From Microbacterium sp. H83 (GTDB lineage Bacteria > Actinomycetota > Actinomycetes > Actinomycetales > Microbacteriaceae), in contig NZ_LWCU01000001.1 in NCBI RefSeq assembly GCF_001650405.1, positions 214,311-278,310 of the forward strand: DNA of 64,000 bases, written 5' to 3'. The notes below the pieces were generated by a model. That model worked only from the letters and a program-made list of their open reading frames with translations, did no database searches and was not told where the DNA came from. The position numbers and the translations under genes were made by a program. Of the stretch, positions 43,268 to 52,571 are shown piece by piece (the stretch's first letter is position 1; every line of letters begins with the position of its first letter).

Positions 43268-44590
43268 ATGTCCGCACCCGAGACCTGGCGCTTCGAGACC
43301 AAGCAGATCCACTCCGGCGCTGCACCCGACCCCGTCACCAAGGCGCGCGCGACGCCGATCTACCAGACCACGTCGTACGTCTTCGACAGCGCGGACCACG
43401 CGGCGAACCTCTTCGCCCTCGCCGAGTTCGGCAACATCTACACCCGCATCCAGAACCCGACCCAGGACGTCCTGGAGCAGCGCCTCGCCGCGCTCGAGGG
43501 GGGCACCGGCGCCCTCGTCCTCTCCAGCGGCCAGGCCGCCTCGACGTTCGCGGTGCTCAACATCGCCCAGGCCGGCGACCACATCGTGTCGTCCAGCTCC
43601 ATCTACGGCGGCACGTACAACCTCTTCAAGTACACGCTCGCGAAGCTCGGCATCGAGGTCACCTTCGTCGAGAACCAGGACGACCCCGAGGAGTGGCGTC
43701 GCGCCCTCCGCCCGAACACCAAGCTGTTCTTCGCCGAGACGATCGGCAACCCGCAGATCAACATCCTCGACATCCGCGCGGTCGCCGACGTGGCGCACGA
43801 AGGCGGCGTGCCGCTCATCGTGGACAACACGATCGCGACGCCGTACCTCATCCGCCCGTTCGAGCACGGCGCCGACATCGTCGTGCACTCCGTCACCAAG
43901 TTCCTCGGCGGACACGGCACCACGATCGGCGGCGTCATCATCGACGGCGGCACGTTCGAGTGGTCGAAGAACGTCGACCGGTTCCCGGGCCTGACGGTGC
44001 CGGACCCCTCCTACCACGGCGCCTCGTACACGGCGGCCGTCGGCGACCCGCTCGCCTACATCATCAAGGCGCGCGTGCAGCTGCTCCGCGACCTCGGCTC
44101 GGCCATCGCGCCGCAGAGCGCATGGAACCTCATCCAGGGCATCGAGACGCTGTCGCTGCGCATCGAGCGCCATGTCCAGAACGCGCAGGAGATCGCGGAA
44201 TGGCTCGACGGCCGCGATGACGTCGCATCGGTCAACTATTCGGGGCTGCCGTCCTCGCCCTGGTACGCGAAGGCGAACGAGTACGCGCCCAAGGGCGTCG
44301 GCGCGGTGCTGTCGTTCGAGCTCAAGGGCGGCGTCGAGGCCGGACGCGAGTTCGTGAACAGCCTGTCGCTGTTCAGTCACCTCGCCAACATCGGCGACGT
44401 GCGCTCGCTCGTCATCCACCCCGCCTCCACGACCCACGCCCAGCTCACGCCGGAGCAGCAGCTCACCGCCGGCGTCACCCCCGGGCTCATGCGCCTCTCG
44501 GTCGGCATCGAGAACATCGACGACCTCAAGGCCGATCTCGACCAGGCGCTCGCCGCCGCGCGACGCGTGTCGGAGGCTGCTCGGGCCTGA
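43268..44590 (+). CDS. metY: O-acetylhomoserine aminocarboxypropyltransferase (sulfhydrylase)
   Basis: The PLP enzyme makes homocysteine from O-acetylhomoserine and sulfide, bypassing cystathionine. The 440-residue protein is full length with the PLP lysine in HSVTKFLGGHG, PLP-ring stacking Tyr in the YGGTYN segment, and the long C-terminal domain with SLGDVRSLVIHPASTTH-type motif (here NIGDVRSLVIHPASTTHAQ). The start follows GGGGGAACAC; an in-frame ATG 22 codons upstream lacks support. A strong hairpin separates it from metX, the enzyme making its substrate. Confidence 0.96.
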   Translation: MSAPETWRFETKQIHSGAAPDPVTKARATPIYQTTSYVFDSADHAANLFALAEFGNIYTRIQNPTQDVLEQRLAALEGGTGALVLSSGQAASTFAVLNIAQAGDHIVSSSSIYGGTYNLFKYTLAKLGIEVTFVENQDDPEEWRRALRPNTKLFFAETIGNPQINILDIRAVADVAHEGGVPLIVDNTIATPYLIRPFEHGADIVVHSVTKFLGGHGTTIGGVIIDGGTFEWSKNVDRFPGLTVPDPSYHGASYTAAVGDPLAYIIKARVQLLRDLGSAIAPQSAWNLIQGIETLSLRIERHVQNAQEIAEWLDGRDDVASVNYSGLPSSPWYAKANEYAPKGVGAVLSFELKGGVEAGREFVNSLSLFSHLANIGDVRSLVIHPASTTHAQLTPEQQLTAGVTPGLMRLSVGIENIDDLKADLDQALAAARRVSEAARA

Positions 44591-44608
44591 CCGCCCCCGC
44601 AAGCGATC

Positions 44609-44642
44609 GGCGATGCCCCGGGCCGTGGTCCGGGGCATCGCC
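44609..44642 (+). terminator. Hairpin between metY and metX
   Basis: GGCGATGCCCCGG and CCGGGGCATCGCC pair perfectly (13 bp) around an eight-base loop, 19 bases after the metY stop. It should end or reduce metY transcription before the separate metX promoter. Confidence 0.82.
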
Positions 44643-44759
44643 GCGTTCGGAGGGGAGACGCGCCGCGCGGCGGTGCCTCGGAGCCGGCGCCGACGTGCGC
44701 GGCTCACCCGGCGGCGTAACGTTCGGCCGCCCGACCGCGGCCCACGCGAGAATGGACAT

Positions 44760-45968
44760 ATGGACTGGCAGACGACCTCGGAGGACACGGTGCCGTCGGC
44801 ACCCGTGACGGAGGCCGACGTCCGGCTGCTCCGTGCCCGGCCGCCCGCGACCGGAGCGTGGCGCGACGGCGACGCGGTCGGCGGACGTCGCTTCGCCTCG
44901 TTCGGCGCGTTCCGGACCGAGAGCGGCGCCGAGCTGCCCGGCATCCGCCTCGCGTACGAGTCCTGGGGAGAGCTGAACTCCGCTCGGGACAACGCCGTGC
45001 TCGTGCTGCACGCACTGACGGGCGACAGCCATGTGCGCGGCGACGCCGGCGCCGGCCACCCGACCGCAGGCTGGTGGGAGGACGTCACCGGACCCGGCGC
45101 TCCGCTCGACACCGATCGCTGGTTCGTGATCGCCCCGAACATGCTGGGCGGATGCCAGGGGTCCACCGGTCCCGCGAGCATCGCCCCGTCCGGCTACGAG
45201 TGGGCCTCCCGCTTCCCGTACCTGACCATCCGCGATCAGGTCGCCGCGCAGGTGCGCCTCGCCGACGCGCTGGGCATCGACAGGTGGGCCGCCGTCGTGG
45301 GCGGATCGATGGGCGGCATGCACGCCCTGGAGTGGGCGGTGTCGCACCCCGACCGCGTCGAGCGCCTCGCCGTGCTCTCCTCCCCTCCCGTGACGACCGC
45401 GGACCAGATCGCACTGAACACCGTGCAGCTCGAGACGATCCGCATGGATCCGCGTTTCCAGGGCGGCGAGTACTACGACCTGGGCGACGGAGACGGACCC
45501 CACCGCGGTCTGGCCCTCGCCCGCCGCATGGCTCTGCTGAACTACCGCAGCCCGATCGAGCTCAACCACAGATTCCAGCGCTCGTGGCAGTCGACCGTGT
45601 CGCCGCTCGGCCATGGCGGGCGGTTCGCGGTCGAGTCGTACCTCGACTTCCACGGCAACAAGTTCACCCGGCGCTTCGATGCGAACAGCTACATCACGCT
45701 GGTCGAGGCCATGAACTCGCACGACGTCGGGCGCGACCGCGGCGGTGTCGAGGAGGCGCTGGCCTCGGTGTCCGCCACGACGCTCGTGCTCGGCATCGAC
45801 AGCGATCGCCTGTTCCCCGTCGACGGTCAGCACCGGATCGCGCACGGCATCCCGCACACGCTGGACGGCGATGAGGCGATCGTCCTGCACAGCGACTTCG
45901 GGCATGACGGCTTCCTCATCGAGACCGACGCCGTCGGCCGGCACCTGCGACGGCTGCTCGCGGCCTAG
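44760..45968 (+). CDS. metX: Homoserine O-acetyltransferase
   Basis: MetX acetylates homoserine with acetyl-CoA for methionine synthesis. The 402-residue alpha/beta-hydrolase-fold enzyme has the nucleophile elbow GGSMGGM, HALTGDSHV near the N-terminus, NMLGGCQGSTGP, and the Asp/His catalytic pair in IDSDRLFP and DFGHDGFLIE. It has the acetyl-transferase length, without signs of succinyl specificity. The start ATG 44760 lies exactly six bases after GAGAAT (44748-44753), so the transcript is leaderless. The 3' end overlaps the convergent NUDIX gene by four bases. Confidence 0.95.
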   Translation: MDWQTTSEDTVPSAPVTEADVRLLRARPPATGAWRDGDAVGGRRFASFGAFRTESGAELPGIRLAYESWGELNSARDNAVLVLHALTGDSHVRGDAGAGHPTAGWWEDVTGPGAPLDTDRWFVIAPNMLGGCQGSTGPASIAPSGYEWASRFPYLTIRDQVAAQVRLADALGIDRWAAVVGGSMGGMHALEWAVSHPDRVERLAVLSSPPVTTADQIALNTVQLETIRMDPRFQGGEYYDLGDGDGPHRGLALARRMALLNYRSPIELNHRFQRSWQSTVSPLGHGGRFAVESYLDFHGNKFTRRFDANSYITLVEAMNSHDVGRDRGGVEEALASVSATTLVLGIDSDRLFPVDGQHRIAHGIPHTLDGDEAIVLHSDFGHDGFLIETDAVGRHLRRLLAA

Positions 45969-46573
45969 TCCTCGACGAGCCGCCACGGCAGCGTCCCGGT
46001 GTGCAGTCGCATGCCCTCCCACTCGAACACCGGCCCGGCGGGCGACGGGGTCACGCGTGTCGAGAAGAGCCCGGGGATGCCCGACGCTGCGACGGCATCG
46101 GCCACGGTGTCGAAGCGACTCAGCCGATCGAGGGTCACCCACGTGGGCGGATACAGCGTCCAGTCCCCCGAGGCGTGCGCGGCCAGCGCGTCGGCAGGTC
46201 GGATCCACCGGGCATCGACGACCTCATCGGGGGACGTCCGAAGCTCGGACGAGGACGTCTCGGCGATGAAGAACCAGGTGCGGATGCGCACCGGCGCCTC
46301 CGGGGGCGGCTGCCAGCGCGACAGGACGACGGGCTCGGCGATCTCGAGCCCCACCTCTTCGCGCGTCTCCCGGATGCCGGCGCGGCGGGCGTCGTCGACC
46401 TCGCGTGCGCCGGGGCGGTGGTCGACGTCCTCGATCCGACCGCCGGGGAAGACCCAGGCGCCGGAGAAGGATCCGCGATCGGGGCGGCGCATCAGGAGCA
46501 CCTCGACGCCGCGGCTGCCCGATCGGATCACGACGACCGTGCCTGCCACCGGGATCGGGTCGTCGTCGTCCAC
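45965..46573 (-). CDS. NUDIX hydrolase
   Basis: The 202-residue protein has a NUDIX box with a 10-residue insert: GGRIEDVD, then HRPGAREVDD, then ARRAGIRETREEVGLE with the RExxEE metal-binding core. The insert and the C-terminal region resemble NUDT19-like CoA-diphosphatase or nucleotide hydrolases; the substrate is unknown. I choose GTG 46573 over GTG 46579 because a TAGAGT -10 (46580-46585) lies exactly six bases before the former, and the TAGAGT overlaps the other candidate's surroundings. Upstream of it the mRNA would have no leader. Confidence 0.85.
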   Translation of the reverse strand: MDDDDPIPVAGTVVVIRSGSRGVEVLLMRRPDRGSFSGAWVFPGGRIEDVDHRPGAREVDDARRAGIRETREEVGLEIAEPVVLSRWQPPPEAPVRIRTWFFIAETSSSELRTSPDEVVDARWIRPADALAAHASGDWTLYPPTWVTLDRLSRFDTVADAVAASGIPGLFSTRVTPSPAGPVFEWEGMRLHTGTLPWRLVED

Positions 46574-46640
46574 GCTCACACTCTACGGGGACCATCCGCT
46601 CGGAGGCGGGCGCCCGTCGGCGGGCCGGGCTCCGTCGACA

Positions 46641-47861
46641 TCAGGCCGGGACGAGCACGCGGCGGCGGGACTCGACGCGGTACGACACCAGGGCGATCAC
46701 GAGTCCGGCGACGGCGAGCGCCGCGCCGGTCCAGGACGGCGCCGTGAAGCCCCATCCGATCGCGATCACGACGCCGCCGAGGAACGCGCCCAGGCTGTTG
46801 CCGATGTTGAGAGCCGAGTGGTTGAGCGCGGCCGCGATCGACTGGTTGTCCCCCGCGACATCCATGAGGCGGGTCTGGATCGTCGGGCTCAGGACCGAGG
46901 ACACGAACCCGACCACCACCACGAGGATGCACAGGGTGACGATCCAGAACGACAGCGCCGCGAGCAGGCCGAGCACCGCCGCCAGCGTGGCGAGGCCGAC
47001 CAGGAGTGTGCGTCGCAGGTCGATGTCCGCCAGGTGCCCGCCCACGAGGTTGCCGGCCGTCATCCCGAGTCCCATCAGGACCAGCACGATCGGCACCACC
47101 CACTCCGGCGAGCCGGCGACGTCCGTCACCAGCGGCGCGATGTAGCTGTAGACGGCGAAGAAGCCGCCGAACCCGATCGATCCGATCCCGAGCGCGAACC
47201 ACACCTGCGGGATGCGGAACACGCCGAGCTCCTGCCGCATGGTACGCCCCGGCGATCCGGGATGCCGGGGGACGAAGAACGCGATGGAGAGCGTGGCCAG
47301 CGCGAAGACGAGAGCCACGACGGCGAAGGCGACCCGCCACCCCCACTGCTGCCCGAGGAAGGTTCCGAGCGGGACGCCCACCACGTTGGCGACGGTCAGA
47401 CCGGTGAGGATGAAGGCGACGCCCTTTGCGCGATTGCCCGGGCCCATCACGTCGGCGGCCACGAGGGCGCCGATGCCGAAGTAGGCGCCGTGCGGGAGTC
47501 CCGCGAGGAGGCGGGACACGCCGACCAGCTCGAAGGTCGGCAGCACGACCGTGAGCGCATTGAAGACCGTGAGCGCCAGGGCGAGGCCGATCATCACGCG
47601 GTGCCGCGGAAAGCGCGCGACGAAGCCGGCGATCGTCGGCGCGCCGATCACGACGCCGAGCGCGTAGAGCGAGATCAGCCATCCCGCCTGGCTCAGCGCG
47701 TCTTCAGGGCTGGACGCCCATTGGGTCGGGAGCAGCTCGGCGGCGATGTTGGGCAGCAGGCCCATGATCACGAACTCGGTCATGCCGATGCCGAAGCTGC
47801 CTATGGCGAGGGAGAGGAGCGCCCACTTCGCCGCACCCCTCGATTCAGTCGAGGGATTCAC
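46641..47861 (-). CDS. DHA1-type MFS transporter
   Basis: The 406-residue protein has 12 predicted membrane helices and the MFS motif pattern of the AraJ/PbuE/YdhP group (GMTEFVIMGLLPNIA, GLPHGAYFGIGALVAADVM, HSALNIGNSLGAFLGG). Members export sugars, purines or drugs; the substrate is not predictable. GTG 47861 is supported by TAGGCT (47868-47873), six bases upstream, for a leaderless mRNA. Confidence 0.9.
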   Translation of the reverse strand: MNPSTESRGAAKWALLSLAIGSFGIGMTEFVIMGLLPNIAAELLPTQWASSPEDALSQAGWLISLYALGVVIGAPTIAGFVARFPRHRVMIGLALALTVFNALTVVLPTFELVGVSRLLAGLPHGAYFGIGALVAADVMGPGNRAKGVAFILTGLTVANVVGVPLGTFLGQQWGWRVAFAVVALVFALATLSIAFFVPRHPGSPGRTMRQELGVFRIPQVWFALGIGSIGFGGFFAVYSYIAPLVTDVAGSPEWVVPIVLVLMGLGMTAGNLVGGHLADIDLRRTLLVGLATLAAVLGLLAALSFWIVTLCILVVVVGFVSSVLSPTIQTRLMDVAGDNQSIAAALNHSALNIGNSLGAFLGGVVIAIGWGFTAPSWTGAALAVAGLVIALVSYRVESRRRVLVPA

Positions 47862-47916
47862 CCGTACAGCCTACCGGCCGGACGAGGCTCGGAACGCACC
47901 CCGGACGCACTCCGGG

Positions 47917-48246
47917 TCAGTCGCCCGACTCGTCGATCGCCGCCTCGAGCCGCTCGATCTTGGCGTCGAGCTCGCCCGAGTACCCGGGGCGGATATCCGC
48001 CTTGAGCACGAGTGAGACGCGGGATCCGAACGGCATGACGGCCTCGGTCGCACGCTTGACGACCGCCATCACCGAATCCCAGTCCGGTCCCTCGATCTCG
48101 GTGAACATGCTCGTGGTGCGGTGCGGCAGCCCGGACTCGCGGACGACGCGCACGGCCGCGGCCACCGCGTCGTGCACGGATGCGTCGGAGCGGTCGGAGC
48201 CGTCGGCGGGGGTGCCGCTCGGTGCGACGGAGAAGGCGATCAGCAT
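47917..48246 (-). CDS. MTH1187/YkoF-like thiamine-binding protein
   Basis: The 109-residue protein has the ferredoxin-like fold pattern of the MTH1187 family: MLIAFSVAPSGT at the start, a mid-region EIEGPDWDSVMAVVKRATEAVMPFG and a final KIERLEAAI helix. Members bind thiamine or hydroxymethylpyrimidine. It follows the GT87-like gene by four bases and is likely co-transcribed. The functional link to these genes is not clear. Confidence 0.85.
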   Translation of the reverse strand: MLIAFSVAPSGTPADGSDRSDASVHDAVAAAVRVVRESGLPHRTTSMFTEIEGPDWDSVMAVVKRATEAVMPFGSRVSLVLKADIRPGYSGELDAKIERLEAAIDESGD

Positions 48247-48250
48247 GGGT

Positions 48251-49489
48251 TCACTCCCGGGGGTCGGTGGTTCGGAGGACGGGCACGCGCACGAGGGCGC
48301 GGATGCCGACGACGAGCAGCACGATCAGCAGCGCGTTGCGGGCGGTGAGGACGACCACCGCGAGCGCATCCGCACGCAGCAGCGCGTCGTAGTTCAGCGG
48401 GTACACCAGGCAGGTGAGGGCGCACAGCGTCAGCACGAGGACGGCCGGCGCCGCTGCCCGCGTCCGGTCCCACACCATCCACAGCAGCGCGGGGGCGATC
48501 AGCCACGTCTGGAACTGCGGCGAGCCCACCTTGTTGACGACGATCAGGGCGACGACGAGCGACAGCGCGAGCGGCGGGAACAGACGCGACGCGGATGCGC
48601 CGCGCATCGACCGGGAGACCCCGAGCACGGCGATGGTCGCGACGACCACCACCATCACGGGCGTGAGCGCGGCGCCGACGGCGTCCGCGCCGGGTGCGGC
48701 GATCTGGAACGTGAGGATCTCCGTGCTGTACTCGATGCGCGCCGCGCCCATCACGGCCATCCACAGGAAGGGCGTCGCGGCGACGGCCTCGATCTGCAGG
48801 CCGCGCCCCGTCTGCTCGGTGAGGAAGCCGAAGAGCTCCGTGCCGGCTCCGAGAAGGAGCAGGGTCCCGATGATGCCCGCCGTCACGGCGGCGGCCGTGA
48901 CGAGCATCCGCATCCGGTGCCTCGCGGCGACGACGGCGGCGAGCACGAGGGCTCCGGGCCAGATCTTGATCCAGGCGCCGATCGTCAGGAGAGCGGCGGC
49001 CGCGGCGGGCCGTCGCGTCAGCCACAGGCCGCCGATCACGGCCAGTGGCACCGTCACCGCGTCGATGCGGTAGAGCGCGATGGGACCCAGCAGAAGGATC
49101 GCGGCGGTCCAGAACCAGGCGGCGAGGCGGCGTGGAGACGACGGCGTCCGTGCCACGAGCACCCCGAACGCGACGGCATCCAGCACGGTCACGAGCACCG
49201 CCCAGGCGATCAGGTACGCGCCGGAAGCACCGAGAGCACCGATCAGCGGGAGGGACATCGCCTTCGCCGCCAGCATCGGGAGGAGGGCGACCTGCGGGTA
49301 CACCCACGGCTCCGTGACGCCCACCACCGCTCCCCCGGCGAGCGCGGACGTCGCCCACGGCTCGTACACCAGCACGACGTCGCCCATCGGCTGACTGGGA
49401 TAGACCCAGCCGACCACGGCCGTGAGCACGTGCACCGACAGGAAGGCGCCCCACAGGATCGCGGTGCGCAGGGTCGCGGCGCGGCTCAC
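48251..49489 (-). CDS. Polytopic membrane protein, glycosyltransferase family 87-like
   Basis: The 412-residue protein has about ten membrane segments and the overall pattern of GT87/GT-C mannosyltransferase-like proteins: YEPWATSALAGGAVVGVTEPWVYPQVALLPM near the N-terminus (a candidate catalytic-loop region), KIWPGAL, and QFQTWLIAPALLW. Substrate is unknown; it may add mannose to lipoglycans. GTG 49489 overlaps the NAD(P)HX dehydratase stop as GTGA, so they are translationally coupled. Confidence 0.8.
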   Translation of the reverse strand: MSRAATLRTAILWGAFLSVHVLTAVVGWVYPSQPMGDVVLVYEPWATSALAGGAVVGVTEPWVYPQVALLPMLAAKAMSLPLIGALGASGAYLIAWAVLVTVLDAVAFGVLVARTPSSPRRLAAWFWTAAILLLGPIALYRIDAVTVPLAVIGGLWLTRRPAAAAALLTIGAWIKIWPGALVLAAVVAARHRMRMLVTAAAVTAGIIGTLLLLGAGTELFGFLTEQTGRGLQIEAVAATPFLWMAVMGAARIEYSTEILTFQIAAPGADAVGAALTPVMVVVVATIAVLGVSRSMRGASASRLFPPLALSLVVALIVVNKVGSPQFQTWLIAPALLWMVWDRTRAAAPAVLVLTLCALTCLVYPLNYDALLRADALAVVVLTARNALLIVLLVVGIRALVRVPVLRTTDPRE

Positions 49490-50331
49490 GCCAGAAGGTC
49501 CGCGACCGCGCGCGGCAGCGCCTCGGCGACGTCGAGCGCGACGATCGGATGCCCGGGGCGACCGCGCTCCGGATCGACGCCCGCTGCGATCCTGCCGGCC
49601 AGGCCGTGGAGCCATGCCCCCGCCGCGGCGACCTCGGCGATCGGCGCGCCGGGATTCGCCGCGAGCAGCGCTCCCAGGACTCCGCCGAGCACGTCGCCGG
49701 TTCCGGCGGTGGCGAGCCACCCGGTGCCGCCCGACACCTGCAGCACCTCGCCGTCCGGTGAGGCGATCAGCGTGTTCGCCCCCTTCAGCAGCACCACGGT
49801 CTCGAGGGCCTCCGCGGCGCGCGCCGCCGACCACGCGCGGTCGGCGTCGACGTCGGGGCCCATCCCCGCACGGGCCTGAAGCCGCGCGAACTCCCGGAGG
49901 TGCGGCGTGAGCAGCACGGGGGCGGTCGCGGCATCCAGCGCCAGGTCCAGCGCGCCGGCATCGACGACCACCGGCTGCTCGCCGAGGAACAGGCCCCGCA
50001 GCTCCTCCTCCTCGCCCTCGGCCCGATGCGCGGAGTCCGTCCCCGATCCGATCACCCAGGCGCCGACGCGCGCACCCTCGACGTCCGGGCTGACCACGGT
50101 CTCGGGGCGACGGGCCAGAACCGCATGGGCGGCCGGACCCTCGCCGATGTAGCGGACGAATCCGGCGCCGGCGCGCCATGCCGCCTCCACGCCGAGGACC
50201 GCCGCTCCGGGGTACGCCGGGGAACCGGTGCGCAGTCCCACGACGCCCCTCGAGTACTTGTCGTCGTCGGCGCCGGGGACGCGCACGAAGCGCGCCGTGT
50301 CGTCGCGGGTCCACTCGCGCACCTCGAACAT
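49486..50331 (-). CDS. nnrD: ADP-dependent NAD(P)H-hydrate dehydratase
   Basis: The enzyme repairs hydrated NADH and NADPH. The 281-residue protein is the YjeF C-terminal (ribokinase-like) domain alone, with DKYSRGVVGL near the N-terminus, LTPHLREFARL, LLKGANTLI and the active-site GTGDVLGGVLGALLAA. The epimerase domain (YjeF N-terminal) is absent; it may be encoded elsewhere. A TAACGT -10 (50338-50343) six bases before the ATG indicates a leaderless mRNA, diverging from the oxidoreductase at 50388. Confidence 0.92.
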   Translation of the reverse strand: MFEVREWTRDDTARFVRVPGADDDKYSRGVVGLRTGSPAYPGAAVLGVEAAWRAGAGFVRYIGEGPAAHAVLARRPETVVSPDVEGARVGAWVIGSGTDSAHRAEGEEEELRGLFLGEQPVVVDAGALDLALDAATAPVLLTPHLREFARLQARAGMGPDVDADRAWSAARAAEALETVVLLKGANTLIASPDGEVLQVSGGTGWLATAGTGDVLGGVLGALLAANPGAPIAEVAAAGAWLHGLAGRIAAGVDPERGRPGHPIVALDVAEALPRAVADLLA

Positions 50332-50387
50332 GACTCCACGTTAGCGGCGCGGCCCCCGATCCCCCTGCCGCGCACTACCGTCGAAGG

Positions 50388-51455
50388 GTGAGCATCCTCT
50401 TCTCCCCCGTCACCATCCGATCGCTCGAACTCCGCAACAGGCTCTGGGTCTCGCCCATGTGCATGTACAGCGCCGTCGACGGCGTCGTGCAGGAATGGCA
50501 CCACACCCACCTCGCGCAGTTCGCGTCGGGCGGCGCCGGGCTGATCGTCGCCGAGGCGACCGCGGTCGTCCCCGAGGGACGCATCTCACCGCGGGACGCC
50601 GGTCTGTGGAACGACGCCCAGCGCGATGCCTGGGCGCCCATCGTCCGAGCGATCCATGAGCGCGGGGCGGCCGCCGGGATCCAGCTCGCGCATGCCGGTC
50701 GCAAGGCGTCGACGTGGTGGCCGTGGGCCGATGCTCGGGGATCGGTGCCCGAGGCGGACGGCGGCTGGCAGACCACGGCGCCCTCTGCCGTCGCCTTCGA
50801 CGGGTTCGACGCCCCGGTCGCTCTGGACGCCGCGGGGATCGACGCCGTGGTCGAGGGCTTCGCCGCAGCGGCTCGCCGCGCGCGGCAGGCGGGGTTCGAC
50901 GTGCTGGAGATCCACGGCGCGCACGGCTACCTCCTGCATCAGTTCCTCTCCCCGCTGTCGAACCTCCGCAGCGACGAGTACGGCGGGTCGCTCGAGAACA
51001 GGGCGCGTCTGCTGCTCCGCGTGATCGATGCGGTCCGCGGCGCCGTGGGCGAGGCCGTGCCGGTGTTCGTCCGCATCTCGGCCACCGACCACGCCGAGGG
51101 GGGATTCACCGCGGAGGAGGCGGCCGCCGTCGGCGACTGGGCCACCGCGCACGGCGCCGACCTCATCGACGTCTCGAGCGGCGGGCTCGTCGCCCACCAG
51201 CAGATCGACGTCTTCCCCGGCTATCAGGTGCCCCTCGCGGAGACCGTGCGCCAGGGCGGTCGCATCCCCACCACCGCGGTCGGACTCATCACCGCCGCAG
51301 CGCAGGCCGAGCAGGTCCTCGCGGACGGCGCCGCCGATGCGATCTTCGCGGGGCGAGAGTGGCTGCGCGATCCGCACTTCGCCCTGCGCGCCGCGCACGA
51401 CCTGGGCGCGGACGTCGCCTGGCCTCCGCAGTACGAGCGGGCGCACTGGCGCTGA
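50388..51455 (+). CDS. Old yellow enzyme-type NADH:flavin oxidoreductase (YqjM-like)
   Basis: The 355-residue FMN TIM barrel has YqjM-type features: RNRLWVSPMCMYSA with the FMN-tuning Cys, AEATAVVPEGRISPRD, IQLAHAGRKA, and GFDVLEIHGAHGYLLHQFLSPLSN. Such enzymes reduce activated C=C bonds, including in stress products. GTG 50388 is supported by TACCGT (50376-50381) exactly six bases upstream. A shared hairpin ends both this gene and the opposing CNNM gene. Confidence 0.92.
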   Translation: MSILFSPVTIRSLELRNRLWVSPMCMYSAVDGVVQEWHHTHLAQFASGGAGLIVAEATAVVPEGRISPRDAGLWNDAQRDAWAPIVRAIHERGAAAGIQLAHAGRKASTWWPWADARGSVPEADGGWQTTAPSAVAFDGFDAPVALDAAGIDAVVEGFAAAARRARQAGFDVLEIHGAHGYLLHQFLSPLSNLRSDEYGGSLENRARLLLRVIDAVRGAVGEAVPVFVRISATDHAEGGFTAEEAAAVGDWATAHGADLIDVSSGGLVAHQQIDVFPGYQVPLAETVRQGGRIPTTAVGLITAAAQAEQVLADGAADAIFAGREWLRDPHFALRAAHDLGADVAWPPQYERAHWR

Positions 51456-51460
51456 CACGA

Positions 51461-51497
51461 CGAAGCCCTCCGGTCCCTGCGGGATCGGAGGGCTTCG
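51461..51497. terminator. Bidirectional terminator between OYE and CNNM genes
   Basis: CGAAGCCCTCCG and CGGAGGGCTTCG form a 12-bp outer stem; the inner bases TCCC-TGC-GGGA extend it after a weak G-T pair. It lies five bases after the OYE stop and 12 bases beyond the CNNM stop, and serves both. Confidence 0.88.
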
Positions 51498-51509
51498 CGC
51501 TGTCCGGGG

Positions 51510-52571
51510 TCAGTGACCGCGCACGCGTCTGGTCGCGTCCTGCACCTCGCCCACGAGCTCCTCGAGGATGTCCTCCAGGAAGAGCACCGCTGTCGTGTTC
51601 CCCTGTGGATCGCGCACCTTCGCCAGGTGACGTCCGGCGCGACGCATCACCGCCAGGGCGTCCTCCAGATCCGTGTCCTCCTGGACGGGCACCATGTGAT
51701 GGATGCGCTTGGCGGGCAGCGGCTCGACGAGCTTCGCTGCCGCATCGGGGCCCTCGGATGCGCGGAGGATGTCCTTCAGATGCACGTAGCCGACCGGTAT
51801 CCCCTCGCCGTCGACGATCACGTAGCGCGAGAACCCGTACCGGGCGACCGCCCTCTCGATCTCGTCCGGCGTCGTCGTCTGCGGAAGCGTGACGAGATCT
51901 CCGAGCGGCACCGCGATGTCGCGGGCCTTCTTGTCGGTGAACTCCACCGCCGCGGCCACCGCGCCGACCGTGTCGGCGAGGATGCCCTCCCGACGCGACT
52001 GGTCGACGATCGTCGCCACCTCGCCCAGGGTGAACGTCGAGGCGGCCTCGTTCTTCGGCTCCACGCGGAAGAGCCGCAGGACGCCGTTGGCTGCGGCGTT
52101 GAGCACCCAGATGACCGGCATGAACGCCTTCGACACCCAGACGAGCGGCGGCGCGAGGATCAGCACGGCGCGATCCGGGACCGAGAACGCCAGGTTCTTC
52201 GGCACCATCTCGCCGAACACCACGTGCAGGAACGACACGAACAGGAGCGAGATGGTGAACGACACCGCGTCGACGACCCCCTCCGACCATCCGACCGCCT
52301 GCAGCGGTGTGGCGAGGAGGTGGTGGATCGCCGGCTCGGAGACGTTCAGGATCAGCAGCGAGCAGATGGTGATGACGAGCTGCGACGTCGCCAGCATCAG
52401 GGTGGCGTGCTCCATCGCGTAGAGCGCGGTCTTCGCCGCGCGCGAGCCCTGCTCGGCACGCGGCTCGATCTGCGAGCGTCGCGCCGAGATCACGGCGAAC
52501 TCGGCGCCGACGAAGAACGCGTTCGCGACGAGCAGCACGACGAGCCAGGCGATTCCTGCCCAATCGTTCAT
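51510..52571 (-). CDS. CNNM-type (CorC/HlyC) membrane protein with CBS domains, second of pair
   Basis: The 353-residue protein has the DUF21/CNNM membrane domain (about residues 1-190, ending HVVFGEMVPKNLAFSVPDRA) followed by a CBS-pair region (FTDKKARDIAVPLGDLV, YGFSRYVIVDGEGIPVGYVHLKD). The acidic GEMVPKNLA motif is the family signature of magnesium or other divalent cation transporters. It lacks a full CorC C-terminal domain. ATG at 52571 overlaps the stop of its larger paralogue (ATGA), so the pair is translated together and may form a heterodimer. Confidence 0.9.
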   Translation of the reverse strand: MNDWAGIAWLVVLLVANAFFVGAEFAVISARRSQIEPRAEQGSRAAKTALYAMEHATLMLATSQLVITICSLLILNVSEPAIHHLLATPLQAVGWSEGVVDAVSFTISLLFVSFLHVVFGEMVPKNLAFSVPDRAVLILAPPLVWVSKAFMPVIWVLNAAANGVLRLFRVEPKNEAASTFTLGEVATIVDQSRREGILADTVGAVAAAVEFTDKKARDIAVPLGDLVTLPQTTTPDEIERAVARYGFSRYVIVDGEGIPVGYVHLKDILRASEGPDAAAKLVEPLPAKRIHHMVPVQEDTDLEDALAVMRRAGRHLAKVRDPQGNTTAVLFLEDILEELVGEVQDATRRVRGH

